From NCBI GenBank assembly GCA_002480085.1, contig DKPJ01000008.1, forward strand, positions 117,078 to 181,077: a DNA stretch of 64,000 nt, read 5' to 3'. The first letter of the stretch is position 1, and the number at the start of each line of letters is the position of its first letter. A model generated the notes under the pieces. It made no database searches. It saw only the letters and a list, made by a program, of their open reading frames with translations, and was not told the origin of the DNA. This stretch comes from Enterobacteriaceae bacterium UBA7338. Its GTDB lineage: Bacteria; Pseudomonadota; Gammaproteobacteria; Enterobacterales; Enterobacteriaceae. Shown piece by piece: positions 1 through 7,992 of this stretch. The translations under genes were made by a program, and so were the position numbers.

Positions 1-275
1 CCGGCGAGGTGCATCACCGCCATCACCTTCTGCGAGGCGAAGAAGCGATCCACCAGCATTCCCAGCACAAAAGGCGAGAGAATCGAGGCGATCGGCCCGG
101 CTGAAAAGGCGTCGCCAATCAGCAGGGCCATGTTGTGCTGGGTCATCACAAGGCCCAGCGTGACGGACCAGCTTCCCCAGATAAAGAACTGGAGAAACAT
201 CATCAGGGACAGTCTTGGTACGAGCAGTCGATACTGCACCTGCCCTTTTCCGCTACTTTCGGTTGTAGACACCAT
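1..275 (-). CDS. Nucleoside:H+ symporter family MFS transporter (YegT/NupG-like), 3' part outside window
   Basis: The first 91 codons of a gene read leftwards out of the window. After a polar N-terminus come a membrane segment with FFIWGSW near residue 31 and then a motif of the type SAGPIASILSPFVLGMLVDRFF. This matches the first two helices of the nucleoside:H+ symporter family (NupG, XapB, YegT), with YegT the closest by eye. Expected role is import of a nucleoside or related ribosyl compound across the inner membrane. The ATG at 275-273 is the only good start. Two palindromic operators lie 23 and 55 bases upstream, suggesting control by a LacI-family repressor that is not in this window. 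Family assignment is firm; substrate is unknown. Confidence 0.75.
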   Translation of the reverse strand, partial: MVSTTESSGKGQVQYRLLVPRLSLMMFLQFFIWGSWSVTLGLVMTQHNMALLIGDAFSAGPIASILSPFVLGMLVDRFFASQKVMAVMHLA

Positions 276-292
276 TTTATCGCCTCACCTGT

Positions 293-345
293 GAAAAGTA
301 ATCGATTACAAAACGCGGTCACTAGAAAAGTAATCGATTACAAAA
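293..345. promoter_or_regulatory. Tandem LacI-family operator upstream of the nucleoside transporter
   Basis: A perfect 12-bp palindrome, GTAATCGATTAC, occurs at 298-309 and 330-341. Each lies inside an identical 21-bp block (293-313 and 325-345), giving a 32-bp period, about three helical turns. A central CG with symmetric arms is typical of LacI/GalR-family operators, and three-turn spacing allows two dimers to bind the same face. Position just before the start of the transporter gene implies repression of it. The cognate regulator is inferred, not seen. Confidence 0.7.
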
Positions 346-406
346 TAGATTTCCTGTAGCTCAGATGAGATCTGGAAGAGGAGTCACGATAAATAGTATC
401 CAGAAC

Positions 407-585
407 GCCGGGTGGCGCTGTCGCTTACCCGGCCTACAACGGCAGAACCGTGCACTGTGTAGGCCCGGCAAGCGGAGCGCCGCCGGGCAATTGCAGCACG
501 CCGGGTGGCGCTGTCGCTTACCCGGCCTACAACGGCAGAGCCGTGCATTGTGTAGGCCCGGCAAGCGGAGCGCCGCCGGGCAGAG
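407..585. repeat. Tandem REP/BIME element, two 93-bp units
   Basis: Two near-identical units start at 407 and 500. Each contains GCCGGGTGGCGCTGTCGC, CTTACCCGGCCTAC and then GTAGGCCCGGCAAGCGGAGC, the head-to-tail GC-rich dyads of enterobacterial REP sequences. It fills most of the space between the divergently oriented start of the transporter (275) and the 3' end of pheP (588). REP elements act in 3'-end mRNA stability and gyrase/IHF binding; here they lie just after the pheP stop codon. The same REP family recurs at 40014, 46453 and 63938. Confidence 0.85.
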
Positions 586-587
586 GA

Positions 588-1982
588 TTAGCGTACCTTA
601 CGGCGCAGCAGCTTGAAGGCGATAAACAGGAAGGCGATCCACACCGGCAGCAGGATGGCGGACATCCGCATGCCGTCGATGGTGCACATCAGGCCCAAAA
701 TCAGCACTAAAAAGGCGATGCAGATGTAGTTGCTTGCCGGATAGAGCAGCGCTTTAAACTGCGTAATTCGCCCCTGACGACGCATCGCCGCGCGGAACTT
801 CAGGTGCGCGAGGCAAATCATGATCCAGTTCAGCAGCAGGGTCGCCACCACCAGCGCCATCAGCAGGCCAAAGGCCTCTTTCGGCAGCAGGTAGTTGATG
901 ACGATCACCAGCGAGGTGATCGCCGCAGAGAGGAACAGCGAGTTAACCGGCACGCCGCGGGCGTTAACGCGGGTTAAAAACGCCGGGGCATTGCCCTGCA
1001 CCGAGAGGCCAAACAGCATCCGGCTGTTGGAGTAGACGCCGCTGTTAAAGACCGAGAGCGAAGCCACAAGGATAATAAAGTTCAGCGCCGAGGCAACAAT
1101 GTTGCTATCCAGCTCGTGGAAAATCATCACAAACGGGCTGCTGTCGGCTTTGACATCTACCCACGGATAGAGTGCCAGCAGCACCACTAGCGAACCGATA
1201 TAGAAGATCAGGATACGGTAGACCACCTGGTTAACCGCTTTCGGAATGGTGGTCTGCGGATCGCGCGCCTCAGCGGCGGTAATGCCGATCAGCTCCAGGC
1301 CGCCGAAGGAGAACATGATCACCGCCAGGGACATGATCAGCCCGTGCCAGCCGGTGGCGAGAAAGCCGCCGTGCTGCCAGAGGTTATCGAAGGTAGCACG
1401 CTCGCCGCCGTGGCCGGAGAAGAGCAGCCACAGGCCAAAGCCGATCATCGCGATAATCGCCATCACCTTGATCAGCGCAAACCAGAACTCCATCTCGCCG
1501 TAGAGGCGGACGTTAACCAGGTTGGCAGCGTTGATGATGATAAAGAACACGGCGGCCCAGACCCACGTCGGCACGTCCGGCAGCCAGTACTGCATATAGA
1601 TGCCCGCTGCGGTCAACTCGGCCATGCCCACCAGCACGAACATAACCCAGTAGTTCCAGCCGGAGAGAAAGCCCGCGAAGGGACCCCAGTATTTCCAGGC
1701 AAAGTGGGAGAACGAACCGGAGACCGGCTCCTCGACCACCATCTCGCCCAGCTGGCGCATAATGAGGAAGGCGATAATCCCGGCGATGCCGTAGCCCAGC
1801 AGCACCGCTGGCCCGGCCATCTGAATTGCCGGACCGATACCGAGAAACAGCCCGGTGCCGATAGCGCCGCCCAGCGCAATAAGTTGAATATGACGGTTTT
1901 GCAAACCCCGTTGCAGCGTCGGCCCAGTCCCCGACGCGCCATCTGCCTGTTGCTGGCCAGATGCGATTGACGCGTTTTTCAC
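588..1982 (-). CDS. pheP: Phenylalanine-specific permease PheP
   Basis: 464 residues, twelve hydrophobic segments, amino acid-polyamine-organocation superfamily. The protein tracks E. coli PheP almost residue for residue, including ALGGAIGTGLFLGIG in the first helix, EEPVSGSF, and FSFGGLELIGITAAEARDP in the middle. It imports phenylalanine by proton symport in the inner membrane. Translation begins at GTG (1982), with AGGGG six bases upstream giving MKNAS as in E. coli. It stands alone: the siderophore receptor upstream ends at its own terminator (2052-2075) and a REP array follows the stop. The N-terminal 25 residues differ from E. coli, which is common in this family. Confidence 0.95.
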   Translation of the reverse strand: MKNASIASGQQQADGASGTGPTLQRGLQNRHIQLIALGGAIGTGLFLGIGPAIQMAGPAVLLGYGIAGIIAFLIMRQLGEMVVEEPVSGSFSHFAWKYWGPFAGFLSGWNYWVMFVLVGMAELTAAGIYMQYWLPDVPTWVWAAVFFIIINAANLVNVRLYGEMEFWFALIKVMAIIAMIGFGLWLLFSGHGGERATFDNLWQHGGFLATGWHGLIMSLAVIMFSFGGLELIGITAAEARDPQTTIPKAVNQVVYRILIFYIGSLVVLLALYPWVDVKADSSPFVMIFHELDSNIVASALNFIILVASLSVFNSGVYSNSRMLFGLSVQGNAPAFLTRVNARGVPVNSLFLSAAITSLVIVINYLLPKEAFGLLMALVVATLLLNWIMICLAHLKFRAAMRRQGRITQFKALLYPASNYICIAFLVLILGLMCTIDGMRMSAILLPVWIAFLFIAFKLLRRKVR

Positions 1983-2051
1983 GCCCTACCCCTGTCTAAT
2001 TTTATAAAGGGGCATCTTTTAACACTTAGCGTTACCGGTAGCAAGCAGACG

Positions 2052-2075
2052 AAAAGGCTGGCGTTGCCGCCAGCC
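2052..2075 (-). terminator. Rho-independent terminator of the siderophore receptor gene
   Basis: Arms GGCTGGCG (2056-2063) and CGCCAGCC (2068-2075) form an 8-bp perfect stem with a 4-base loop. On the minus strand the stem is followed by TTTT. It lies 14 bases after the receptor stop codon. Confidence 0.8.
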
Positions 2076-2089
2076 CGCCTGTCTCTGCG

Positions 2090-4300
2090 CTAGAAGTCGT
2101 AGCTCATGGAGACCTTCAGGGTACGCGGATCGCCCCGGAAGATGTAGGTTCCCAGATCCTCAACGCCGGACCAGTACTTCTCGTTGGTGACGTTATCCAC
2201 GCCCACGCGCCACACCATCTCGTTGGCATCCTGATTTAAGCGGGTCCGGTAGCGGACGCCCAGATCCAGCGTGGTGTAGTCATCCAGCTTTTTGGTATTC
2301 GCGGCGTTGGCATACTGCGAGCCGGAGTGGTTTACGCGCGCCGTTGCCGTCAGGCCCTCGACCGGCTTGATGTCGTACTCTGCGCCAAACACCATAAAGA
2401 CGCCAGGAACACCGATAGCATCTTTGCCGTCGTTGGTGCCGTTCTGCGTTTTGGTCATCTCAGCGTTAATCCAGGTGGCGCTGCCGTTGAGGCGCAGGCC
2501 GAGCATCGGCTCGCCAAAGACGTTCAGCTCTACGCCGCGGTTACGCTGCTCGCCGTCAAGCTTGTAGGGACCATTGGTGCCGTACTGAATGGCAGAGGGC
2601 TTCTTGATCTCAAACAGCGCCAGGGTACCACCGATGCGACCGTAGTCGATCTTCACCCCTACCTCATTCTGCTTCGAGTGGGCAATGCCGGTGCTCTGAC
2701 CGAAGTTAGAGGCGCTTCTTGGGGCCACCGCGCCCGGCTGCAGCGCTTCGGTATGGTTGGCGTAGAGCGACAGCTCTTCCCACGGCTTATAAACCACGCC
2801 GTAGGTTGGCATCCAGCGGCTCTCTTCATAGCGGGAGTCACTCTGTTCCGCTCCCGTAACGTTGTTGTAGTTGCGCACCACCACCTTCTGGTTACGCGCA
2901 CCCACGGTGAAGAGCAGGCTGTCATCCAGTACGCCCAGGGTATCGCTCAGCAGCCAGCCCTGGGTACGGCTCCGGCTGGTGGTACGCGGATCGCCATAGT
3001 TGCCGCCAAAGCTCGTCACAGGTGGCATCGCCACGTCGCTCGGATGGTAGATGTTGATGGTCGGGTTGGCGGCAGCGGCGGACATCCGCCATGCGGTTCT
3101 GTCGCGCTTGATCAGCGCCGAATAGCCAACGTTGATTTTATGCGAGACAAAGCCGGTATCGAGGTTGCCGCGCAGGCCCAGCATGCCGCTGTTGGCATCG
3201 ATATAGCGGTTGGTATCCAGACGGCTTGCCGTCGCATCACCGTTAGCGTTGAGCAGCTTCGGCGAGCTGTAGGTTCCAATTTCATGGGCCTGCTGCGCAC
3301 CCGTGGCGGCATAGGCGGTCCAGGCGTCGGTCAGGTCATACTCGGCACGGGCTACACCAAACTGGTTGTCAATGTCGTTGTAGCTCCACGTCTGGCTGTA
3401 GTTCGTGCTGGGATCCGGCACGTCGGGAATGAAATCTACGCCAGTAATATTGACGCCCATGCCGCTGCCGTGGAAGGTCTTCTTCTGGTAGGCCGCATCC
3501 AGCGAGGTGCGCAGGCGATCGCCCCGGTAGTCAAGGCCGATCGAGGCCAGCGTGGTGCGACGACGATCGTGATCCAGCGGGGCTTCGCCCTCACGATGCA
3601 GCAGGTTAATGCGCGTGCCAAACTGGTTGTTATCGCCAAAACGACGCCCCAGATCCAGCGAGCCGCCGACCATCGCCTGGCTGGTGTAATCGACGCCTAC
3701 GCGGGTCGTGGGGGTATCTTCCGCATGCTTAGGCTCAAGGTTGATCATCCCGCCCACGCCGCTGCCCGCCGCGCCGTTCAGCAGACCGTTGGCACCTTTA
3801 AAGATCTCGACACGCTCGATCATCTGGGTATCCACCACCTGACGCGGCACCACGCCCGGCAGGCCGCTCATGGTCATGTCGTCGCCATCGAGCTTAAAGC
3901 CACGAATGCGATAGGTTTCCGCTGAGTTGCCGTAGCCCTGCACCGGCTGAACGCCCGCGTCGTTGCGCACCACGTCGGCAATGGTTTTGGCCTGCAAATC
4001 TTCTACCGCTTTGGCGGTGTAGCCGATGACGTTAAAGGGAACGTCCATCGCTTTCTGTTCGCCGAGCATCCCCAGACGGCCGCCGTGGGCCACCTGACCG
4101 TCCAGATAGGCGGGAACCGGCACATCGCCGCCGGGCGTAAACTCGCTGGCCGGTGCGGCCTGCACCACAATGGTATCTTCCTGATTGGTCTTACTGGTGT
4201 CAGCGGCTTCAGCCTGCGTCGAATGGGCTACCGCGCCGATAGCCAGCGCAAGCAAGGACTTGCGCAAAGTGAGAGCGTTAGTTTTTATAGGTTGCATCAT
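2090..4300 (-). CDS. TonB-dependent siderophore receptor (FcuA/FhuE-like)
   Basis: 736 residues. An N-terminal signal peptide ends near AEA (about residue 33). A TonB box-like TIVV follows near residue 44, then a plug domain (about 65-195, with RIRGFKLDG and IERVEIFKGANGLL) and a 22-strand barrel ending in the outer-membrane signature SYDF. The protein belongs to the hydroxamate-siderophore receptor group (FcuA, FhuE, FoxA); FcuA-like is the closest by eye, so ferrichrome or another hydroxamate is a guess. It sits 54 bases behind a YncE-like gene with a Fur box in front, which fits iron-starvation induction. A terminator hairpin separates the two, so receptor expression may be attenuated or separately promoted. 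Confidence 0.88.
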   Translation of the reverse strand: MMQPIKTNALTLRKSLLALAIGAVAHSTQAEAADTSKTNQEDTIVVQAAPASEFTPGGDVPVPAYLDGQVAHGGRLGMLGEQKAMDVPFNVIGYTAKAVEDLQAKTIADVVRNDAGVQPVQGYGNSAETYRIRGFKLDGDDMTMSGLPGVVPRQVVDTQMIERVEIFKGANGLLNGAAGSGVGGMINLEPKHAEDTPTTRVGVDYTSQAMVGGSLDLGRRFGDNNQFGTRINLLHREGEAPLDHDRRRTTLASIGLDYRGDRLRTSLDAAYQKKTFHGSGMGVNITGVDFIPDVPDPSTNYSQTWSYNDIDNQFGVARAEYDLTDAWTAYAATGAQQAHEIGTYSSPKLLNANGDATASRLDTNRYIDANSGMLGLRGNLDTGFVSHKINVGYSALIKRDRTAWRMSAAAANPTINIYHPSDVAMPPVTSFGGNYGDPRTTSRSRTQGWLLSDTLGVLDDSLLFTVGARNQKVVVRNYNNVTGAEQSDSRYEESRWMPTYGVVYKPWEELSLYANHTEALQPGAVAPRSASNFGQSTGIAHSKQNEVGVKIDYGRIGGTLALFEIKKPSAIQYGTNGPYKLDGEQRNRGVELNVFGEPMLGLRLNGSATWINAEMTKTQNGTNDGKDAIGVPGVFMVFGAEYDIKPVEGLTATARVNHSGSQYANAANTKKLDDYTTLDLGVRYRTRLNQDANEMVWRVGVDNVTNEKYWSGVEDLGTYIFRGDPRTLKVSMSYDF

Positions 4301-4323
4301 TAACTCATACGAGAGCGTGGGTT

Positions 4324-4347
4324 AAAAAAATGGCCCGTTGCCGGGCC
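4324..4347 (-). terminator. Terminator hairpin between YncE-like gene and siderophore receptor
   Basis: GGCCCG (4332-4337) pairs with CGGGCC (4342-4347). On the minus strand the stem is followed by ATTTTTTT. It lies directly after the YncE-like stop and before the receptor start, within a 54-base gap that leaves little room for a separate promoter. Confidence 0.75.
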
Positions 4348-4354
4348 GGTTGGA

Positions 4355-5446
4355 TTACTGATTCAGCGCGATGCGGACAACGCTGTCCGGACCGTTGGTC
4401 GAGTGATCTTTATTGAAGGCCTGCTTGACGCTGACATAGAGGATCTGGCCGTCGGCAGAAACCAGCAGGCTGTTCGGGTTCGGCGGCAGATCCCACGACT
4501 GTTTAACCGCGTAGGTGGTGCCATCGAGGCTCAGCAGCTTGCCGGACTCGCGCTGGCTGATATAGATCTCGTTGCGTTTCGGGTTGAATTTCACCGACAG
4601 GGAGTCGCCGACGTCGAGCTGCTTGATCACCTTGCCGGTATGGATATCCAGCACCAGGGTGGTTTTTGCCTTCGAGTTATCGGTCACGAACAGGCGGCCG
4701 GTGGCGCTGTCCTCTGCGAAGTTAAGCAGCAGAGCCTCTTTTTCGCCCAGCGGCTTCCAGCGTTTTTCCACACGGTTGGTGCGCGGGTTAATCACCAGAA
4801 CTTCACCGCCGCCGTTGGCAGCATAGATGCGCTGGGTCTGCTCGGAGTAGTGCAGGCCGGTCATCCATTTACCGGTGTTTTTAATGCGCGTTTTCAGCTT
4901 CATGGTTTTCGCATCCACGACCCAGATCAGCGCCGGATCGGCTACCGCGCCAATGTAGAGCAGGCCGTTATGCAGCAGCACCTGGCGTGCGCCGTACGGG
5001 AAGCCCTCTTTATTACGCTCCGGGAAGATCGCCCGCGCCAGCACCTTGCCGTCGGCGGTGTTGATGGCGCTGATGCCCGCGTCCAGCGAGTTGGTGACGT
5101 AAACGGTTTTACCGTCCGGGGCGATATCCATGCCGAAGTTTTTCAGATCGGTGTGGGTCGATCCGATCGTTTTTAAGGTTTTAGGATCGAGCTTGTAGAC
5201 CACCCCGCCCTGCACGTCTTTGAACCCTTCAGCGCTGGCAACGTACAGCGCGTCACCCGCCGGGCTTAACGCCAGCTCATAGACGCCCTCGGCCAGGTCG
5301 CGCTTCACTATATTGCTCTGCTGCGCTGCCGCTGCCTGCGGCTTTTGCGCCTCGGCAGCCGGTTTTGCGCTGGCGGACTGGGTGGTATTGCAGCCGCTCA
5401 GTACCATTGCCATGCAGAGGGCCAGGGCAGAGGTTTTCATTTTCAT
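4355..5446 (-). CDS. YncE-like seven-bladed beta-propeller lipoprotein
   Basis: 363 residues from the ATG at 5446, chosen because AAGGA stands eight bases upstream. Codons upstream to 5479 are open but lack a ribosome site. MKTSALALCMAMVLSGC is a lipoprotein signal peptide with Cys about 18 as the lipidation site, unlike E. coli YncE, which has an ordinary signal peptide. An Ala/Gln-rich linker precedes YVTN-type propeller repeats (ALYVASAEGF, TVYVTNSLDAGISAI, RIYAANGGGEVLVI, EIYISQRESGKLLSL, ILYVSVKQ). In E. coli, yncE lies beside the TonB-dependent receptor yncD and is iron-repressed. Here too it neighbours a receptor and follows a Fur box. Exact function is unknown; binding of a ligand or DNA in the periplasm has been proposed for the family. 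Confidence 0.85.
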   Translation of the reverse strand: MKMKTSALALCMAMVLSGCNTTQSASAKPAAEAQKPQAAAAQQSNIVKRDLAEGVYELALSPAGDALYVASAEGFKDVQGGVVYKLDPKTLKTIGSTHTDLKNFGMDIAPDGKTVYVTNSLDAGISAINTADGKVLARAIFPERNKEGFPYGARQVLLHNGLLYIGAVADPALIWVVDAKTMKLKTRIKNTGKWMTGLHYSEQTQRIYAANGGGEVLVINPRTNRVEKRWKPLGEKEALLLNFAEDSATGRLFVTDNSKAKTTLVLDIHTGKVIKQLDVGDSLSVKFNPKRNEIYISQRESGKLLSLDGTTYAVKQSWDLPPNPNSLLVSADGQILYVSVKQAFNKDHSTNGPDSVVRIALNQ

Positions 5447-5531
5447 TAGAAGCATCCTTAACCGTTCAAAATCATTCATCAGAAAGGTAGCGCGCAGGCC
5501 AAAAGCGGCCGGGTCAAACGCTAAAGAGAAT

Positions 5532-5550
5532 GAGAACTATAATCATTATG
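5532..5550 (-). promoter_or_regulatory. Fur box
   Basis: Nineteen bases, GAGAACTATAATCATTATG, match 15 of 19 positions of the enterobacterial Fur consensus GATAATGATAATCATTATC. It lies about 90 bases upstream of the YncE-like start, in a promoter position for the iron locus. Supports Fe-Fur repression of the lipoprotein/receptor pair. Confidence 0.78.
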
Positions 5551-5638
5551 AGTATGCAATCAAGAATAATTACCATGAAAAAGCGATAACGCGCCAGCGC
5601 GGCGCGCTGGCAGGCAGGAATGAAATGGCGGGTGGCTG

Positions 5639-6706
5639 CTACTGTTTGGTTAGAAGGAGTGGCATTCGGCAGGGAGAGAAATTGGTATAGCCTGCACAAT
5701 GGCCCCGGTAGTCCTCGTAGGCATCGACAAACTGGCTACCGTTCCATAAAAATTGACTCTTTGTCTCACTCACGCCAGCAGAGTTACCCAGGAAGAACCC
5801 CTCTATCATTCCATCGCGATAGGTGTCGTTGCTGTTATCTACCCACTGGATGATTTTTTTCATGTCCGGTGAGACGGTATACCAAAGGTTTCCAGCGTTA
5901 TATGCCCCTTTCCAGCAGGATGCATAAATCAAGGTATGGTCTGCATCCAACCTTGCTGCGAACCACGCCTCCTGCTCAAGATCCTCCGAACAGTCGCTCC
6001 CCTTCCCTTTCAATATGCTCGGAAGCAACTGTTTTTTGAAGGTATTAAGCTGATCCGGGCTGAGTTTATGTCCTTCGGTATCAAGTACAGGCATCTTTTT
6101 AAGTACCGGTACGGCTTTGGGGAGAGGAACTTTGCTTTCATCCCGATCGCCTTTGCTGAGTATTGCCCCTTGCGTGCCGATTCGCCCCTGAAATTCATCC
6201 ATTTTTAGCAGAACAGCGTTTGAACCCGCAGATGAAAATGTATACGTGTCAACGCTATCCCTGAAGGTGATTTTTCCTTTGTTGGATAGTGCCGCCATAA
6301 AGGCACTGTATTGGCTTTCATTCATCTTCCAGCTAACGTCATCGCCTTTTTCGAGGGGGCCAAGAGACGTTTTATTGATGATAATTTCTGGCGCTGGCTT
6401 GCGCTCCGAATCCATCGAGGAGTCATTGTTGGTTAGCAGAACCCAATTTTCAACCTTTGCACCCGGACCAGCCTGGCGGCGGAGGATCACCACGGCGACG
6501 TTTTCACTATTCATTGCATTTTCTGTGTAGCCCGCGGCGCGGCAGCTCAACGTGTTATCACAGCCCAGTTCCCAATCACCATGATAGAAAAAGACGTTTT
6601 CCTGGCTGCTTTTGGCTATTGATTGAGTAGACACCAGTGCGGATAGGGCGAGCGCCAAAAAAACAGGTAAACGCTTCATGCTTTTTAAAATCTCTTCCTG
6701 TTTCAT
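5639..6706 (-). CDS. Exported DUF1176 protein, candidate immunity partner of the muramidase
   Basis: 355 residues with a hydrophobic leader (KRLPVFLALALSALVSTQSIA) typical of Sec export. The mature part has HGDWELGCDNTLSCRAAGY near the start and ends in CAGYTNFSPCRMPLLL, with conserved Cys pairs, all features of DUF1176. Start at 6706 has AGAGG seven bases upstream; an internal Met at 6679 is the alternative. It begins 22 bases after the muramidase-like gene stop on the same strand, so the two are very likely co-transcribed. No enzymatic function is known for DUF1176. A periplasmic protein immediately behind a cell-wall hydrolase lacking its own signal peptide fits an immunity protein; that is inference. 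Confidence 0.8.
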   Translation of the reverse strand: MKQEEILKSMKRLPVFLALALSALVSTQSIAKSSQENVFFYHGDWELGCDNTLSCRAAGYTENAMNSENVAVVILRRQAGPGAKVENWVLLTNNDSSMDSERKPAPEIIINKTSLGPLEKGDDVSWKMNESQYSAFMAALSNKGKITFRDSVDTYTFSSAGSNAVLLKMDEFQGRIGTQGAILSKGDRDESKVPLPKAVPVLKKMPVLDTEGHKLSPDQLNTFKKQLLPSILKGKGSDCSEDLEQEAWFAARLDADHTLIYASCWKGAYNAGNLWYTVSPDMKKIIQWVDNSNDTYRDGMIEGFFLGNSAGVSETKSQFLWNGSQFVDAYEDYRGHCAGYTNFSPCRMPLLLTKQ

Positions 6707-6728
6707 TTTAAAGCCTCTACTGACTCTT

Positions 6729-7637
6729 CTAACGTAAATACTTTAATCGCTGACGGTTATTTTCAAATAACATATAAGATGCATCAGACTCTATGAGCTT
6801 CATTAAGGCTTTCGTTCCGTTTATTGCAGCCTTGAAAAGTTCCATTGTATTATGCACACCCTGATAGAATATGTCTACAACGACATCTTTTACTTTTGGA
6901 TCTAATGCCGACCATTCTGGAGCATTAGCAATATGTCGAGATAATCTTTTATATACATTAATAGTTTCATTGCGCTTTGCTCGATAAACAATTTCAAATA
7001 AACGAACTTGCTGTAAATGCGAAATTTCTCCGACTAACTGACCATAACTTTTAACGAACTGAAAGGCATTTCCACCTTGTAAACCGGAGGCCTTTGAACA
7101 AATAACAGCTTTATATTCCTCTATACCAGCACTTCTGAACTCGTAAATAATTTGTCCATGAGATCTGTTTTTCATATCGTACCCCCTACCGATAGTTACT
7201 CCGGATGCCCCTCCTGTCCAGTGTAAAATCCTGGAAAATTGTCGCATATGCTGAGGTTGCCTGAATGGCTCCACTGCGGACAAATAGTCTAAACCTTCAG
7301 CATCAAATGTTATTTGTCCTTCCCTGACGTGAAGCGGACCAATGTCCCTTGGCCGCCAGTGTGGGGAGATAGACTTACTAAACATGTTAAAAAACCAGAT
7401 CGCCTGAGGATGCAATAATCCTGAAGGCGTCATATTTAGTAGACGCTGATACCAAATAATTGCTGAATTTGTTTCTGGCCCACAATGACCAGTAATGCGA
7501 AGGAAATTGCCATGTATCTGGTTATACCCAGCATTAATGATCATTTTTTGAAGGGTTTTTACGTCATCAGGATTATTAGTGCCGAATGCGCCAACTGAGC
7601 CTGTTAGGCGAATTACTCGGGGAAGATGGTATGACAA
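6729..7637 (-). CDS. Peptidoglycan-binding / pesticin-like muramidase, putative T6SS-type effector
   Basis: 302 residues, no signal peptide or membrane segment. Residues about 20-75 form a PG_binding_1-like domain (DVKTLQKMIINAGY, TGHCGPETNSAIIWYQRLLN). Residues about 105-290 resemble the T4-lysozyme/pesticin fold: a DAEGLDYL segment holding a candidate catalytic Glu, then SGVTIGRGYDM, equivalent to the T4 YTIGIGHLL strand with its Thr. The start is TTG at 7637, with AAGGAG nine bases upstream; it aligns exactly with the ATG of the paralogue at 58038. Followed by an exported DUF1176 protein. A cytoplasmic-made muramidase needs a secretion machine, lysis or phage-like release to reach peptidoglycan. 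Base composition is more A+T-rich than the backbone. Confidence 0.75.
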   Translation of the reverse strand: MSYHLPRVIRLTGSVGAFGTNNPDDVKTLQKMIINAGYNQIHGNFLRITGHCGPETNSAIIWYQRLLNMTPSGLLHPQAIWFFNMFSKSISPHWRPRDIGPLHVREGQITFDAEGLDYLSAVEPFRQPQHMRQFSRILHWTGGASGVTIGRGYDMKNRSHGQIIYEFRSAGIEEYKAVICSKASGLQGGNAFQFVKSYGQLVGEISHLQQVRLFEIVYRAKRNETINVYKRLSRHIANAPEWSALDPKVKDVVVDIFYQGVHNTMELFKAAINGTKALMKLIESDASYMLFENNRQRLKYLR

Positions 7638-7992
7638 AATTTATTACTCCTTATCAACCTTCCATCAAAAACAGTCACAACCAACAAATATAAAAGCTAG
7701 ATGGTAATGTTAAAGATATTGTTACTTAATAAACAACCACAAAGATGATGCACCATAAAAACACCATCAGAGAAGCAGGCAATTGTAACAAAAGCATTAG
7801 GTAGGTAAGATTATTATTCTGCCAATTTTATTAGAAGAACCTTTATTAATATACTGAACATTAAAATTAGGCGATAACATTACAAGAATAGATAATGCTT
7901 TCAGTCCAAGTTATTATCTGGTCATGTAATAACGGCTCCTTAAAATGAGCCGTTATAAAATAAAGATAAAATGTTTAGTTCAGAATTGACGC
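7638..7992. other. 355-bp AT-rich intergenic region
   Basis: Lies between the 5' end of the muramidase-like gene and the 3' end of choX. It holds the AAGGAG ribosome site (7647-7652) and presumably the promoter of the muramidase operon, plus a hairpin near choX (7929-7956). No open frame with a credible ribosome site was seen. The composition is strongly AT-rich, unlike the backbone. Confidence 0.6.
7929..7956 (-). terminator. Hairpin downstream of choX, possible terminator
   Basis: Arms TAACGGCTC (7930-7938) and GAGCCGTTA (7947-7955) give a perfect 9-bp stem extendable by one pair, with an 8-base loop. It lies 37 bases after the choX stop. No clear U-tract follows on the minus strand, so it may need Rho or act only in mRNA protection. 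Confidence 0.4.

Noticed and set aside
2327..3925. A 532-codon open frame on the plus strand opposite the siderophore receptor
   Set aside because: It is the antisense frame of a GC-rich gene with strong family matches on the other strand; its translation has no domain pattern and no ribosome site.
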